Positions 37,370-49,801 of a stretch of DNA of 64,000 nucleotides are shown piece by piece. The stretch is from positions 12,538,811-12,602,810 of the forward strand of contig OY754972.1 of the NCBI GenBank assembly GCA_963576475.1. Reading direction: 5' to 3'. The notes below the pieces were generated by a model, which worked only from the letters and a program-made list of their open reading frames with translations, was not told the DNA's origin and did not search any database. Each line of letters begins with the position of its first letter. The first letter of the stretch is position 1. Position numbers and translations under genes: made by a program. The DNA comes from Molanna angustata. Taxonomy: Eukaryota > Arthropoda > Insecta > Trichoptera > Molannidae.

Positions 37370-38695
37370 AAAAAAGAATATTTAACATTGACACTAAAAA
37401 TTAAAAAATAAAATACACCAGAATTCTGTATGAAATACGAAAATCAAAAAAAAAAAATCTGATTCTATATGTTGAAATTTAAACTACTAAAATTTAATAT
37501 TCTCATACAACATAATGAAATTTTGTTAGGTATATGTATATGAGAATATAATGAAGTATTTATCATATACGAGACTATGTTCAAATTAAAATAAGGCGAA
37601 AATTACATCTTAAATTACAATATTCATCTAATGTGCCTTTAGAATGATCTTGCTTTTATCAAACGGTGTCATATTAATATGTATCATCATAATATAAATA
37701 GGCAAAAATACTAGAGAGCAAGAGAGTAATATTATTATGATTCTCTCATTAGAATATATAATATTTAAACAAATATATCAAAAGTTTTACAGAGAAAGAT
37801 TTTGAATACGAGAAAGCGAGGTCATTTACTCCATATATTTTAAAAAAATCCCATTATAAAATCCTATACCCAACCAAAAAATATTTCATCCTATATAGAT
37901 ACATTTTTCCATCAGTTGCCATTATTTTTGAATGACGTAATTCGCCAAAAACACCAATTTGAAGAATATACGTATTTTTATATTCTTTAAATTCAAAATG
38001 TATCGAAAATATAATGTCCTATTCTGATTCGTTTCAGAATACGTAAACGTCTATAACCAATGGGCGACCGTGGATAAAAGGATTTTAACCGCGCGGTGTG
38101 ACGTAATGATTCCCATATAAATGCAGTCAAAATTTTCGACGTTTCTCATACACTAAAATTCAGACGGATAAATTTAGATGAATAACAATAGGACACATTG
38201 TGTGCCTGTGTATGTGTGTATGCTAGGAACTGTGAGATTTATTACATAATATATGCTGAAATCGGTGAGCTTAATAATATGTTATGTTGTTTAACTTACA
38301 AAAATCAAAGACTGCTCCCAATATAACACAGGGAAAAACACTAATTGACAACAAAACGTAAATGTCGATTGTATGGATGTGTGCTGAGTATGTGTATACT
38401 TCCATTGTCTCTGTTTTAATTTGTTATTGTTATCAAACCTGTCTTTCTGTAAAAAAATCTAATAAATATATTAAATATTAAAGACGTGATGGAATGGTAT
38501 GCATTAATTTGTAATGGTATGTATTAATGAATGGTTTGTATTAATATGTGGGTTCGGAAACAGAACTAACACACATTTTAGTTAATTTGCACACATATAC
38601 ATACATATATTTAACATCTAAATTATCTTACAATACCAGTATAATTTTTTTTTCTTAATTATGTAATCTTTATAATATACCCTCAATATTTAACC
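37370..38695. other. AT-rich DNA, no feature seen
   Basis: Short frames only. A patch at 38040-38110 is less AT-rich, but neither coding nor repeat signatures were recognised. Confidence 0.4.
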
Positions 38696-38699
38696 TTTG

Positions 38700-38833
38700 T
38701 CTAAATGCTCAAGATTACAACCTTAGAACAGGCGTTTAGCCTAGTGAGATAGTAAAATTTCAATTAATTTAATATGTATACCTCTATGAAATGTACTGTA
38801 CTGAAATATGTTAATAAATAAAATAAAATAAAT
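38700..38833 (+). mobile_element. LINE 3' UTR with AAAT tail
   Basis: CCTTAGAACAGGCGTTTAGC, CTAGTGAGATAGTAAAATT and an AATAAATAAAATAAAATAAA tail match the inverted segment at 43571-43780 (AGAACAGGCTTTGCCTAGTG). This is the 3' end of one LINE family. No coding part is left. Confidence 0.6.
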
Positions 38834-38919
38834 TTTGTAGACATAAAAATATCTTAAATATTATCAATGTATATAATTTGTTAAAACAATAGCTATACAT
38901 TGCCATTGTTCATTAGACG

Positions 38920-39110
38920 CTGTCGAAAATATGAAATAACGTTTCCATGTAATCTCTGATTGAAGCAATGTCAATCCTAGGATATTCCCTTCCTCCTGCC
39001 TGGCACGGTCCATGACCCGACTGGATCCCCACACCCCACAACATAGGGTCACCTCGCCCTTACAAAGGTCGGACAGACCTTAAAGGATACACCCAATGTT
39101 TGTCTATATT
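38920..39110 (-). pseudogene. Rearranged LINE C-terminal fragment
   Basis: At the right end the minus strand reads RQTLGVSFK, the segment found in 26440-26640. A longer frame follows with GREYPRIDIASIRDYMETLF. The central WQWAGH region is absent, so the pieces have been joined by deletion. Family assignment rests mainly on the RQTLGVS match. Confidence 0.5.
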
Positions 39111-39330
39111 ACCTACATACTTTTTATTGCGCCTCCGTCACTCAAATCCTTTAAATGTTTCTTTCGTTTCGTAACTTGTTTTATTAACGCCATTGTTTTA
39201 AGATTTTGTTCGAAATGATGGAAAAAATATGTCTGAGTTATTAAGACAGTATTTTTTGACACTCAATCGTGGAAATCTATCTGATTTTTTTTTTTGTTTT
39301 CTGAAAGCATTTCAATAGTTATAGATATAA

Positions 39331-40345
39331 CTAGTTGCATGTAACACATGAGATCCAACTGTCGGTAGCGATAGTATGTATAATGTATAGTTGAAGAATA
39401 AATACCAAACTATAAACAGTCAAATTATTGCATATTTTAAGATATTTTGTTTTCTATATAACATATATTATGTAGGTATGTATGTCAAGATAGGACAGTA
39501 TGGAGGTCAGTCCTTTTCTCCTACCCGGAATATGAAAACAGCATGATGGTATGTATGTATGTTTGGAGATTTAAGTATCAAACTATTAAATTTTCTTACA
39601 TATATTATTGTGTATAGGCAACTGCCATATAAATTGTATGAAGCAATGTCGGCACTAAATTCAATTTTTATAAAAATTGTAGGAAAAATTTGAGATGTAC
39701 TAATATTTTAATATGCTAATATTTTTTATAGAAAATTAAATTATCTAGTTGAAGTGTTTCGGCTTTTTTCGATATTTTTAAAAACTTTGGAAATATATGC
39801 AGTTAAACACATAAATTCATCATAAAAAAAATATTTCTCTTAATAAAAAATGTTTGAGTAACCCTGGAATCTTTTGAAAAAACGATTTGAGATTTTGTAT
39901 TTGTCTATGTTTGCACCAATTTTCAGCGTTCTAGCTTTTATGGTTTCTGAGATATATGGATAAATAAACCAAAATTTCAAAAGTTGATAACCCCTGACTG
40001 AAAAAAAACTTCACAATTCTGAGTATAAAAGTTTTGTAGGCCTATAACTTTTTATACATTCTGAAATTTTGGGATCTGTAAATTCAGCGGATCAAAAGTT
40101 ATAAGGGGGGGCGGACACACAGACACACACACACACAGACACACAAAACTCACATAAAATGTTCTACTCCGAATTCTGAGTAAATCCATGTACGGGAACA
40201 TATATGCTGCGAGGCCTCTAGTTGGTGTTAATAGCATGCAAAAAGTCCACACGCCATACAAAATTTTCCTTCGTACACGCATCTTGGCTTAATAATGTCG
40301 ATTCATTCAGAGAATTTAATTCTCATGAACGAATCGACAGTTGGA
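39331..40345 (-). mobile_element. Helentron-like element, minus-strand solo copy
   Basis: CTAG and the CATGTAACACATG hairpin are at the left, followed by TCCAACTGTCGGTAG (one change), the body with a short CA array near 40115-40145, and the 5' end ATCGACAGTTGGA at the right. CTAG is followed by T on the minus strand. The 5' palindrome arm is modified. Confidence 0.85.
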
Positions 40346-40349
40346 AAAT

Positions 40350-41220
40350 TCTACCCAGTTTATCTACTTAATATATAAAAATCTCATGTCACTATGTTCA
40401 TACTGCAAGCTTATCTCCGAAACCGCCCATCTAATTTCAATAAAATTTTATTAATTTGTATTATTTGTTTCGGATTGAAAGATAGGATAGTTTTGGACCC
40501 AATAGATGGGCGCTGTTATCAAGATAAAAAAAATATTTTTATTTTTTCAACATTTTTTTTTTAGATTTCTCATCCAAAAATACATATAACCAGAAATATT
40601 GACTTCCCTACACCTCAAGATTTTTTTATAGGAAAAAAAGATTCGTAATTGATTTTTAAGTTGTGTAAGCTTTCAATAAATGGCGTTGTGAAATAAATAT
40701 ATTGACATTTGTACTACGCATCTTGAGAATATACCACACTCGAATGTACGAAAAAAATGGTAAAATACATAAAATGAGATCCATTAAAAATGCGGTCGAC
40801 ATAATGTAGAAGGCGGTCTGTGGCAGAATAACGTCTGCCCGGGCCCACACATCCATCAATATAATATTTATGTCTATAGGTACATATATTGGAGAAATTT
40901 TAATGCTAAAAAAATTGTCGTTGTTAAAATATATATTTTATATAATAGGATGTTAAATGCAGACCGCTGATAACGTGGCACTCCACCGTCAGAAGAGAGT
41001 TGCGGGAGGAGACTAACACGAAGGAGACGCACAAGAGAGAAATACTTGGCGAATGAGGACGAGGAGGGCAGACCCTACATAATGGGTAGAAATGGCAAGG
41101 GTAAAGAAGGAAAATAGAATGTTATAGTGGAAAAATATAAAACATATACAATGATGATTTTTTTTTTTCTATAATTAAAGATACTCATTGAAAAAGCAAA
41201 TTTTTTTTTAAATAATATAA
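40350..41220. other. Unassigned AT-rich region
   Basis: A purine-rich, less AT-rich stretch at about 40970-41110 has the look of a worn LINE tail but no clear motif. Otherwise empty. Confidence 0.35.
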
Positions 41221-41224
41221 TTCA

Positions 41225-42396
41225 TATCTTTAATATTATTTAAATATTTTATTATGAAAACTTGATAACTCTTCAATGCTATTTTATGGAAGTGATGTGC
41301 TTCTTTTCCAATTTGAAAATAAAAGTATCCTGAGCTTGGGGTCACTTTGAAATATTTGACGGTTAAATAAATTGAGAAGCACTATTCAGATATTCTTCAA
41401 AATCTAATGGGATCTAAGCGAGTATTAGGTATACATATTTGCAAAATTTGAAAACAATCGAAACAGTACTTTAGTCTGCAATCGATAAAGTAAAATAAAC
41501 ACCCCGTACATAGCACACAGCACATAGCACACACACACACATACATTGTGATGAAACTTTCAAAATACAATCTCAGCATGATACTAGTTGAAAAATTGCG
41601 AAATCATAACTCCCCACTTTGGTCACCGAATTATGAAGTGCATAGTCAGAGAATTGTGGGAATTCAAAAAAAGTTCCTCAGGATTCTGGCTTATCGCTCA
41701 AAGAAATCATATCTAGATACTTACGAGAAAAAAATTAACTTCTATAAAATATACTCCCTGAAGGAAAGAAGAAGAATGGTTGGCTTAATTTTCCTATATA
41801 TATGTAATGTCGTCAATGGCAGACTAGATGCCCCCAATATACTGCGTCTATTGAATTTTAACGCAAAAAAATGTATACAAGATCTCGGGACTTTTTTCTT
41901 TTAAAGTCATATAAAACTAATATAGGCTATTTTTCCCCCCTCCCTAGACTTACTCGCGATTTTAATAGCATATCGTTGACCAGACCTCTTTGGAGACATT
42001 TTTTCAGAATTTAAAAAATATATTTTCTTGCCTTGATTTGCGGAGCTTGTGCAATCTATGCTCACATAGTATACAATGCGGGAATGTTAATAATATGTAT
42101 GTGTAAATGTAGTGCGAATTTTTGATGTTTCGTTTCCTACCTAATTCGGTTTATAATTTTGTAAACAAGCGAATGACCTACCTACTACCTTGTATGCTTT
42201 AATTTATTTTAATTTTTGTACCTACTAGGTACCTTGTATGCTTTTAATTTATTTTAATTTTTGTACTTTAATTTGTAATTTTATACACAGTGATGTAATT
42301 ATTTTTTAAAATTAATTGTGTAGAATAATTATAGGTTTAATCCTGTTTATTATACCAAAATAAATAAAATAAAATATCTCTTTGGGTTAGTGAGGA
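41225..42396 (+). mobile_element. Family F dispersed repeat, split by a LINE
   Basis: The family F body runs from about 41250 (GATAACTCTTCAATGC) to AGCATGATACTAGTTG near 41590. Its terminus, CTCTTTGGGTTAGTGAGGAGT, appears only at 42375-42396. The intervening 0.77 kb is a LINE 3' end. Other copies show these two parts joined. Confidence 0.65.
41601..42372 (+). pseudogene. Jockey/CR1-like LINE 3' end inserted in family F
   Basis: The coding frame reads NSPLWSPNYEVHSQRIVGIQ, KKFLRILAYRSKK, LKERRRMVGLIFLY and LDAPNILRLLNFN. After a frame break comes KTNIGYFSPLPRLTRDFNSI. These follow the standard C-terminal order of jockey/CR1-like RT proteins (VWSP.Y, IQKKFLR, L..RR, ..PRL...FN). A long 3' UTR ends in AAAATAAATAAAATAAAAT. 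Strongly 5'-truncated. Confidence 0.8.
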
Positions 42397-42399
42397 GTA

Positions 42400-43195
42400 A
42401 AAACAGATAGATTTTTAAAATATTTCATAAAAATCGCTTCAATTATAAACGTTCAATAAAGAGTATTACATACAACATCTGTTGGAATAATTTATTATTA
42501 TAAAAAATATTCATCAAATTTTAGGATGACTATTGTTTTGTGGATGACCCAATTCCATTACGTAGAATTCCTCCGAGTAGACCACGTAAGAAAACAGGGT
42601 TACCAATGAGGAAATAAAACTTCGATAAGTACAAACAATCGCTGAGTCATCGCAGTACAAACGGTAATATAATTTTCGTAAATTTCCAACCCTATTCGTA
42701 CGCATACTTTATATTTATCAGGTGAATCATCCCTTATTATTTCTGTTTTCGGTGTGTTTAGTCACACAAAAAGACCCATAGTAATGGGCATATTTGTGAC
42801 TAAAATAGTTTTTTGTGTACCAGATGTTTTTCCAACAATTACAGCATGAGTCACGATCGAAAAGCATTACGATAATATGAGTTGATCGATGAACGTTTTC
42901 GTACACATATAGGTACTCGATTCAATAGATGTATGTTATGAGTCATTTAATTTCGTCTTAAAAACAGACCAACATTCATATATTTCTAATGAAATTCTAA
43001 TATATCATCTCAATAATACATATTTCCTGTTGAATGGTCAGTTCATGATATTATGTTTTTCTAAGCAAATAAAAAAAAATTCTTTGCAACTATGGAAGTA
43101 CCATATTATTTTGTTATATGATAGATTTATTTCAAAGGAATATTGTTATTTTTACAAAGTAATATTATTTCTCCCTACTAACCCGATATAGAAGT
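42400..43195. other. AT-rich DNA, no feature seen
   Basis: No repeat or coding signature was recognised. Confidence 0.4.
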
Positions 43196-43289
43196 AGTAG
43201 GAAGTTCGCATTGTTTAGGTTTTTTTATTACAGATTATCTACAATATCTACTGGTATCATGCTGAGATTGTATTCTAAAAATTTCATTA

Positions 43290-43471
<182 letters not shown>

Positions 43472-43570
43472 TTTCTGTGTACTATGTGCTGTGCGCTATA
43501 TGCTATGTATGTACGTCGTGTTTATTCTACTTTATCGATTATAGACTCGTTGGATTCATTTCAAATTTTG

Positions 43571-44070
43571 CAATTTTTTTTTTTTTTTATATTTATTAAT
43601 TTCCATAATACAATATAAAATAAAATATAAAAATATTGTTCATGAAATATATAAATGGAATTTATTACCTCACTAGGCAAAGCCTGTTCTGAGGTAATAC
43701 TAGGCAATAAGTAAGCATAAATTTCAGCTACGTGAATTCTTAACATCTAAGGCACAAAAAAATATAAAAAATACAAATAATAAAGTACAAAAGTACACAT
43801 TTTAAGTCATAAAAAAATATAAAAAAGTACATATAAAATACAATTGTAGGTATATGAAAAAATTTATTAGGTGTCTTTGTGTTTTCGTTAATGTGAGGAT
43901 GTGTTTGCATGTGTGGATATGTGTAAAAGGGTGAATGAAAAAGATTTTGATTGCAAATTATATTAAAATTATCTTAGGACAAACGTCAAGTCTCTCTCTG
44001 ACTCTTCCCTCCCTCTCCGACTCAACCAATCAGTAACCAGCTTTCCAAAATTATGCCCACTCGGCTGTTT
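43571..44070 (-). mobile_element. LINE 3' UTR inserted in family F
   Basis: Begins with a 14-nt poly-T (inverted poly-A) and contains the inverse of the AGAACAGG...CTAGTGAGGTAAT end seen at 38700. The rest is untranslated or unrecognised. The right boundary is approximate. Confidence 0.55.
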
Positions 44071-44329
44071 TTAAAACTGTCAAATATTTCAATGTGACTT
44101 AATATCAGAAAACTCGAAACATGTTATAATTATTTTCAAATTAGTAAAGAGACACATCACTTTCATAAAATGGCATTGAAGAATCATCAAGTTTACATAA
44201 TAAAATATTTAAATCAAAAATAAATTTACAATCTCATTTTATGATAATATTTTCCATACGAAATTTGAATAATTTGAGGAGTGATTTGTTAGTGAGGATT
44301 TTTACGTTGGCCACAACCCATTTTTTATA

Positions 44330-45190
44330 GTTTTAGTATTAGCATTAGTAATTGCATAGTAATTGTATGCATGTAATAAAATAAAAATAATACATTTTAC
44401 TTTCCATTTTATGTAATATATGTATGTGCCTATCTGTCCGTCTATTTAGGTGCGTCCTTGTCAGGTTAGATCTGTATGACGACGTGGCGAGGTATGGCAC
44501 TGTGGTGGGGAGGTAGGTGTGGTGTGTGTGACCTTGACCTCTATCCTTTGTGGCGGACCGAAATGGGTTCGTTTCTCCCAGACCGCCCTTGTCGGATGAC
44601 CCCGTGACTCCAAAATGGCGGACGACGAGTCTAAAACGTTACATCTATATAAACAAACACAGTGAATGAGATCAAATTATTGTTGCGGAGATCGCATGTC
44701 TAACATACAAATTAAAAAATAATATTCATTATATTTTTTTTGTATGTCGATATTTTAGCATGAAATTTAATATGTTGTTTAGATTTAGTCTGTTTCAGTA
44801 TGAAACGAATTCGTTTAAATTTTTCATTTATATATTTTTTATATGCACATTTTTTCATTTATTTAGTCCGAAAATCACTTGACTTATTGTTTTAAGTTCT
44901 ACGTCAAAAAAAAATTTGTATTTCATCAATTGACTATTCAATTATTTGTAACGCGAAATCATAATAATAATTAAAGCGCCGTTTATTGATACAAGATCAC
45001 TCCAAGAGCGCTGTAGCTTATTTGTTGGCTCACAGAAACAAGGCAGTCTTAAGAAGTTTACCGAAGGTGTCAATGCTCTGAGCTCCACGTATGTCAAGTG
45101 CTCAAAAATTCAGTAAATTGATATTTCATTATACTTATAGTAAATTTAAATATTAAAGTAAATATTTTTTTAAAGTAAATATAATAAATA
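44330..45190. other. Unassigned region with a GC-richer segment
   Basis: Between about 44440 and 44640 the composition rises to near 50 percent GC, with ATGGCGGACGACGAG at 44613 in a favourable start context. The frame closes after 14 codons, so at most it could be a first exon. A second patch near 45000-45110 has no recognised coding content. Confidence 0.3.
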
Positions 45191-45193
45191 ATT

Positions 45194-45428
45194 CTCGGCC
45201 TTAGTGGCGGAGTTGGTTATATATCTGAAATTTGAGCAAAAGTCCATGGTTCGATTCCCGGTGGAGACACAGTTTTAATTGTGATTTCAGTCTGGTTCTG
45301 TGAGACGATTAATACCATAAGTCTCCAGAATGTGGCAACTTGTTATTGAGTGCGTGTTAAATTAATATTTTACATAGAACCTATAAATTGCCTGAAAATA
45401 CAATCACGATACAAAATAAAATAAAAAT
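45194..45428 (+). mobile_element. tRNA-derived SINE, family D
   Basis: The A box TGGCGGAGTTGG (45205-45216) and B box GGTTCGATTCC (45248-45258) are pol III internal promoters at tRNA spacing. The body contains TTTCAGTCTGGTTCTGTGAG and CAGAATGTGGCAACTTG and ends in an AAAATAAAATAAAAAT tail. About 235 bp. Confidence 0.8.
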
Positions 45429-45429
45429 C

Positions 45430-45630
45430 ACAATATAGTTTAAATACTCGGCGAATATTTTGTGGTTGTTCATATTAACCGTTTTGGCATGTGAATTTTG
45501 TCCTAAACCACTATGTTAAGTCTCAACTAGCCGGTCGATGGCAGGACAGCATTGCCGAAACATGTCGCATAGTGACTCAAAATATAGTGGTTCAAGGGCA
45601 AAATTCACATGCTAAAACGGTTAAAAATCA
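45430..45630. mobile_element. Penelope-type foldback
   Basis: AACCGTTTTGGCATGTGAAT, with TTTGTCCTAAACCACTAT following, returns inverted at about 45573-45625 with several mismatches. Between the arms lies GGTCGATG, a GGCA...TGCC hairpin and CGAAACATGTCG, the motif order of the foldback at 13.7 kb. A TTTTGTGGTTG precedes the left arm. It directly follows the SINE tail. Confidence 0.7.
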
Positions 45631-46136
45631 CAATATTATTCGCATATTTATAAACTGATAATTACAAGATTCACGCTGTCTCCGACGTCAATACAAATGG
45701 CAAAGAACAAATGAAAGTCGAACGAAAAAAAAATGACTTTGTGAATCTAGAATTTTCGCATGTTTTTTGCGTGAAATAATAATACATTAACCTTTCACCC
45801 CTCGCCCTTCAAAAACGACACGCAACTCCTTTTAATGTATCTTAGTAAATTGTTAAGTCTCCGTTTTTAATGGGAATAAAATATTACCTATATTATTGCT
45901 TCTCCTACACTTCGTCTACACCCATTTATAATTCAATTTGTTTTATGAGCTGAGAGATAAAATCACATCTTTGTTAATAAAAGCGTACCATCACGTTATT
46001 TTTATGGTAGGCAGAAAAAATAAACATCTCTTAGTATACAACAATTGACAAATGCTTATTTTACTAACGATATAGAATTGATTATATGAAGTGAATTATT
46101 TAAGCTTCTGAATCTATACTTTTAAAATATGGGGAT

Positions 46137-46640
46137 GGGGTGCCTTTAAAATAAAACATAGTAACTATAATTATTAAACTTATATGTTACTGATGAAATT
46201 TAAGGTTTAGTAAATGTTAAAATATACCTAAAATAAAACATAGTAAGCTTTTAAGTTACTGATAAAATCTAAGTTTTAGTAAATGTTAAAATATACCTAA
46301 AATAAAACATAGTAAGCTTTTAAGTTACTGATAAAATTTAAGTTTATATAAATATCAAAATAAAGGTTTTAAAACAATTAATAGTAACAAATGTTATTGA
46401 TGAAATTTAAGTATAATGTAAATGTTAAAATATATCATGAATAATACATTTAAGCAAAAGTTAAGCTAATAATATAACTGATAAAATTTAAGTTTAAATA
46501 ATTATTTAAATATATCTACAATAATACATAGTTCAAATAATAATGCTTTTGTTACTGATGAAATTTGAGCTATGTAAAATTTAAAATCTACATACATAAG
46601 CAATCTAAAACAATACATAAAAACAATCTTTGTTATTAAT
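46137..46640. repeat. Degenerate ~70-100 bp tandem repeat
   Basis: Units start AAAATAAAACATAGTAA, continue GTTACTGATGAAATTTAAG and end GTAAATGTTAAAATATACCT. About five units are visible, the second and third nearly identical (69-70 bp). Traces continue at 46850-46960 beyond the SINE. Confidence 0.75.
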
Positions 46641-46644
46641 CTAA

Positions 46645-46860
46645 TCGTCGTCTTTCTTGTCTCAGTTGGTTGGATATCAGACTCCTAAGCCAATGTCATG
46701 GGTTCGAATCCTGGTGAAGACACAGTTTTTAATTGTGTTTTCAGTCAGGTTTTCAGAATATGGCAACTTTTTATTGGGTACATGTTAAACAAATAATTTA
46801 ACAACATAGGTAGCTGTAAGTTACCCGAGAAAAAGTACAAAATTATACAAAAAAATAACA
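46645..46860 (+). mobile_element. tRNA-derived SINE, family D, second copy
   Basis: A-box-like TTGTCTCAGTTGG (46657-46669) and a perfect B box GGTTCGAATCC (46701-46711), then CACAGTTTTTAATTGTGTTT and CAGAATATGGCAAC. It interrupts the tandem repeat on either side. Confidence 0.75.
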
Positions 46861-46964
46861 ATGCTTATGACACTAATAAAATTGAAGTTAAAATACAATA
46901 TAGTAACAATTAAGCTTATATGACTAATAAAATATAAACATGGGTTTTCTATATAAAATACAAC

Positions 46965-47470
46965 ACAAAAATATTATTAGTGCATTCAAATATAGTACTT
47001 CTCAATAATCAAATTAATATAATAGGCTGTTCACAATCGATTGTATAATTTGTGTGGAATCCATTATAGTTGTGAAATATATTTAAAAACTATTCGACCT
47101 GATAATTGAAAAATTTTGACTAACTTTTTGTGGATAATTCAAGTATACACCTGGTTGTTTGTGACATATTCATATTCTTCATATAACCATTGTTACCATA
47201 TCAATGAATTACTTTACTCGGTCAACTATGTACTAACAACAATGTCAACCAAATATATGAAAAAATAACAATAGATTTTGAATTGCAAAAATATATTGTA
47301 CTTGTGCACTCGTAAACATACATACATACACTCTAGGAATTCTGACAGGTATACCTATTCATATTTTTGTGACACCTGTGAGAACATTTTATAAATATCA
47401 TATTTATTTTTGGGTATAATCACCATTTGCTTTAAAAGAAAACAAATTAACTGAAAGAGAGAGAGAGTAT
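46965..47470. other. AT-rich DNA, no feature seen
   Basis: Nothing recognised. A short GAGA run at 47456-47467 precedes the SINE. Confidence 0.4.
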
Positions 47471-47473
47471 AGA

Positions 47474-47690
47474 GCCGACCGCCGTGGCACAGTTGGTAAG
47501 CCGTTGGGTTTCTGTGCGGGCGTCCTGGGTTCGATTCCCAGCAGTGGAGAAATTTATTTAAATTCATTTCTCACGCAAATATTGCTTCTCTGGACTGGAA
47601 ACACTAGTTAGTTGGAAGAAATTGCCATACGGCAATAAACTCGCCACTTGCGCAAGGTGCAAGGAAGTGTTCATTATTATCATTATCATA
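47474..47690 (+). mobile_element. tRNA-derived SINE, family C, full-length
   Basis: The head carries A box TGGCACAGTTGG (47485-47496) and perfect B box GGTTCGATTCC (47528-47538). A ~140-bp body ends TGCAAGGAAGTGTT, followed by a CATTATTATCATTATCAT tail. Fragments lie at 5358, 5946, 16234 and 16857. The cloverleaf cannot be completed past the T arm, so it is a SINE and not a tRNA gene. Confidence 0.85.
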
Positions 47691-47749
47691 TTGAATGTTT
47701 TGTCAGTTGAAAATTTCATTATCCCTATTTTATGACGTAACATCTCAAT

Positions 47750-48010
47750 TGATACGTAGATGGAATAATTTAGGAAAACCAGGAAATCAGGGCACCTGCA
47801 GGTCTTATGACCCGTCATCGGCTGGTTTACGTGATCACTTTTGCGTAACGTTCACCAATTATGCCTTCCTATTGAGTATTGAGTTCCCTATCAATCCAAG
47901 TTTAATCCTAAATTATTCCGTCTACGTCTCCATTGAGGTGTTAAAAATTTGTCATAAAATATTATTGACTCCCGACAGGAAAAAAAAATCCAATATAAAA
48001 ATATTCATTA
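47750..48010. repeat. Dispersed repeat E, copy 3
   Basis: AGGAAAACCAGGAAATCAGG, CTGGTTTACGTGATCACTTT, TCTCCATTGAGGTGTTAAAA and GACTCCCGACAGGAAAA align with repeat E at 24.2 and 29.2 kb, partly in rearranged order. Confidence 0.5.
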
Positions 48011-48208
48011 TTCCTAATCAGCTCTAAATGTGTAAGGTTTACGAATATTTAAAAATACACTAAGAAAAAAATATGAAGACCAACCCGAACGAAGGGATAA
48101 GCGCACTATACACGAACGAGATTTCAAGGGAGTTCTGTTTTCAACGGGTTTTGTATCGTTTTTCGTAAAACATAAATGTGTAAAATTATTCGTTGCCGAC
48201 GAGTTAAC

Positions 48209-48322
48209 ATGGCTGCCTTTTGCGTTGTGTTGACTTTGACGTTCGCGGTATCTTTTTTTTTTATTTGGCATCTCTCGTCTCTCCACCAGAGAGCAATGTT
48301 AAAACAAAAAAGTGAGGGTTAA
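48209..48322 (+). CDS. Small ORF of unknown status
   Basis: A 37-codon frame starts AACATGGCTGCC, a good insect start context, and reads MAAFCVVLTLTFAVSFFFIW, a hydrophobic stretch like a signal peptide, before a short polar tail. The surrounding ~250 bp is less AT-rich than its neighbours. It could be the first exon of a secreted-protein gene, but no splice donor or downstream exon is evident and no homologue is recognised. Confidence 0.15.
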   Translation: MAAFCVVLTLTFAVSFFFIWHLSSLHQRAMLKQKSEG

Positions 48323-48329
48323 AAAAAAT

Positions 48330-48720
48330 CTAATCGTGTCCAATTCAGGTCAAACGAAGAAAACGATAGAAAGATGAAATGCTGTTGAACGAAACCAGGA
48401 ACAAGAAAAAAATAAAATGTTGCTATTTTTCACATAAATGGCATACTCCTGCGTAATCCTCCTCCTCCGTGGTATATCCGCGATATATATGCGCGATATA
48501 TATGCGCGATATTTCTATTATTTGTTAACACGTGAAAACCTTTAACTGGTGTATGTTTTAATTATTGTTTTCCTTTGTATTTTATCATTTGTATGTACTG
48601 TTGGTTTTCCAATGTAATAATAATAAATAAATAAAATAATATACTTATTTTTTTTTTTCGTAATTGCAATAATAGGGGTCGCAAATAAAGGAGAAAATAA
48701 CATACATACACATACATACC
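48330..48720. other. AT-rich DNA with a CGATATAT repeat
   Basis: A short CGCGATATATATG repetition at about 48478-48515 is the only structure noted. Confidence 0.4.
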
Positions 48721-48724
48721 TTCA

Positions 48725-49015
48725 CGCCATGTCCCTTGCGGGGTTGGCAGAGAGAACCGAACGTCACATTTTTCTATCTTGGCACGCATCCCTCGCCTCG
48801 TCCACATTCATGCATCGTCTCATACATGTTCGTATATTGCTCACACTTCAAATATTTCCGTCTTTCAGAATATCGTTCACATGATCGTGCCATCCCTTTC
48901 TTGTATATTTTCTTCGTCTGGCGCTCCTCATTCATTCTCCCCATGTGACCAAACCATCTCAATGTGTTCACTTTCATTCTAGTAATGACATCTTTCTTCA
49001 TTTTACATTATTTCC
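48725..49015 (-). pseudogene. LINE C-terminal fragment
   Basis: The minus frame reads KKDVITRMKVNTLRWFGHMG, RMNEERQTKKIYKKGMAR, and, in another frame, VDEARDACQDRKM with a stop, then SVLSANPARDMA and the terminal stop. RWFGH..RMNE is a hallmark of R1/CR1-like LINE C-termini. Same family as 7611-7930. Confidence 0.8.
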
Positions 49016-49019
49016 TTAT

Positions 49020-49585
49020 GTCCTCATTTCATCAGGAGAAAATAATACCTACTGGTGTAAAGCGATGTTTTGAGTAACTTGTATTTTGGATGCTGTTTTA
49101 CGCGTTGAAAATCGTACTGCGTTGAAAACCTCGGTGGTGTAAAGTGCGCTTTAGAAAAGTAAGTATACAAATTCAAATTTTGACTTATATGGTATGTGAA
49201 CACGTTGACAAGGCTCAACGTGTTTAAACCCCACTCTTAAATGTCTGTATATTATGTAAATATATGTAGATAAAATGATCCCCCATCATTAGCCTTGATT
49301 TTAATGATTATTTAAGGATTATCGTGTGTTCCCAGGTATTGGAGTGTGTGAAGGAAATAGTATTATGAGGTCGTGTGAAGGGATTTGACACGTTTTATTA
49401 GGCACTTAATGAGATCGGCTTCACCCCTGACCAAACAATATACAAAATGGAATGATAACAACAATGGTTTGTTTTCTTTAGTTAAGGGTAGGTACCTACA
49501 TACCTTTCACAGAGTACCTATGCATATTAAAAATAACTGACAACATTAAACTTTATTTTTTAACGGTCAAGCATCTTTTAGATGT
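49020..49585. other. Unassigned region
   Basis: No repeat or coding signature recognised. Confidence 0.4.
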
Positions 49586-49589
49586 TAAG

Positions 49590-49700
49590 CCTTCTTCGTC
49601 GTGCATTAGGTGATTTGACCTGTTTGTGAAGGTGGACAATCCTAGGAAGAGGAGGTCCAACTGTCCTTCCATTTCTTCGAAGGTCTTCCGGGCAGTCTTA
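49590..49700 (-). pseudogene. LINE 3' end with GAA tail
   Basis: The minus strand reads RLPGRPSKKWKDSWTSSS followed by an untranslated stretch that ends GACGAAGAAGG. It is the short 3' end of the GAA-tailed LINE family. Confidence 0.65.
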
Positions 49701-49801
49701 TGTTTTCGGGTATTTCCATCTTTACAGTTTTAACGATCATTTTGTCGTTTCTATGTTTTTTATCGTATCTTATAGTAATTTGAATGTATGCAAATTGAAA
49801 C

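Noticed and set aside
46645..46720. tRNA gene
   Set aside because: The same reasoning applies; further copies of this head-plus-body unit occur at 45194 and 5515.
47474..47560. tRNA gene
   Set aside because: A and B boxes are present, but the sequence continues into a repeated SINE body and the acceptor stem does not close.
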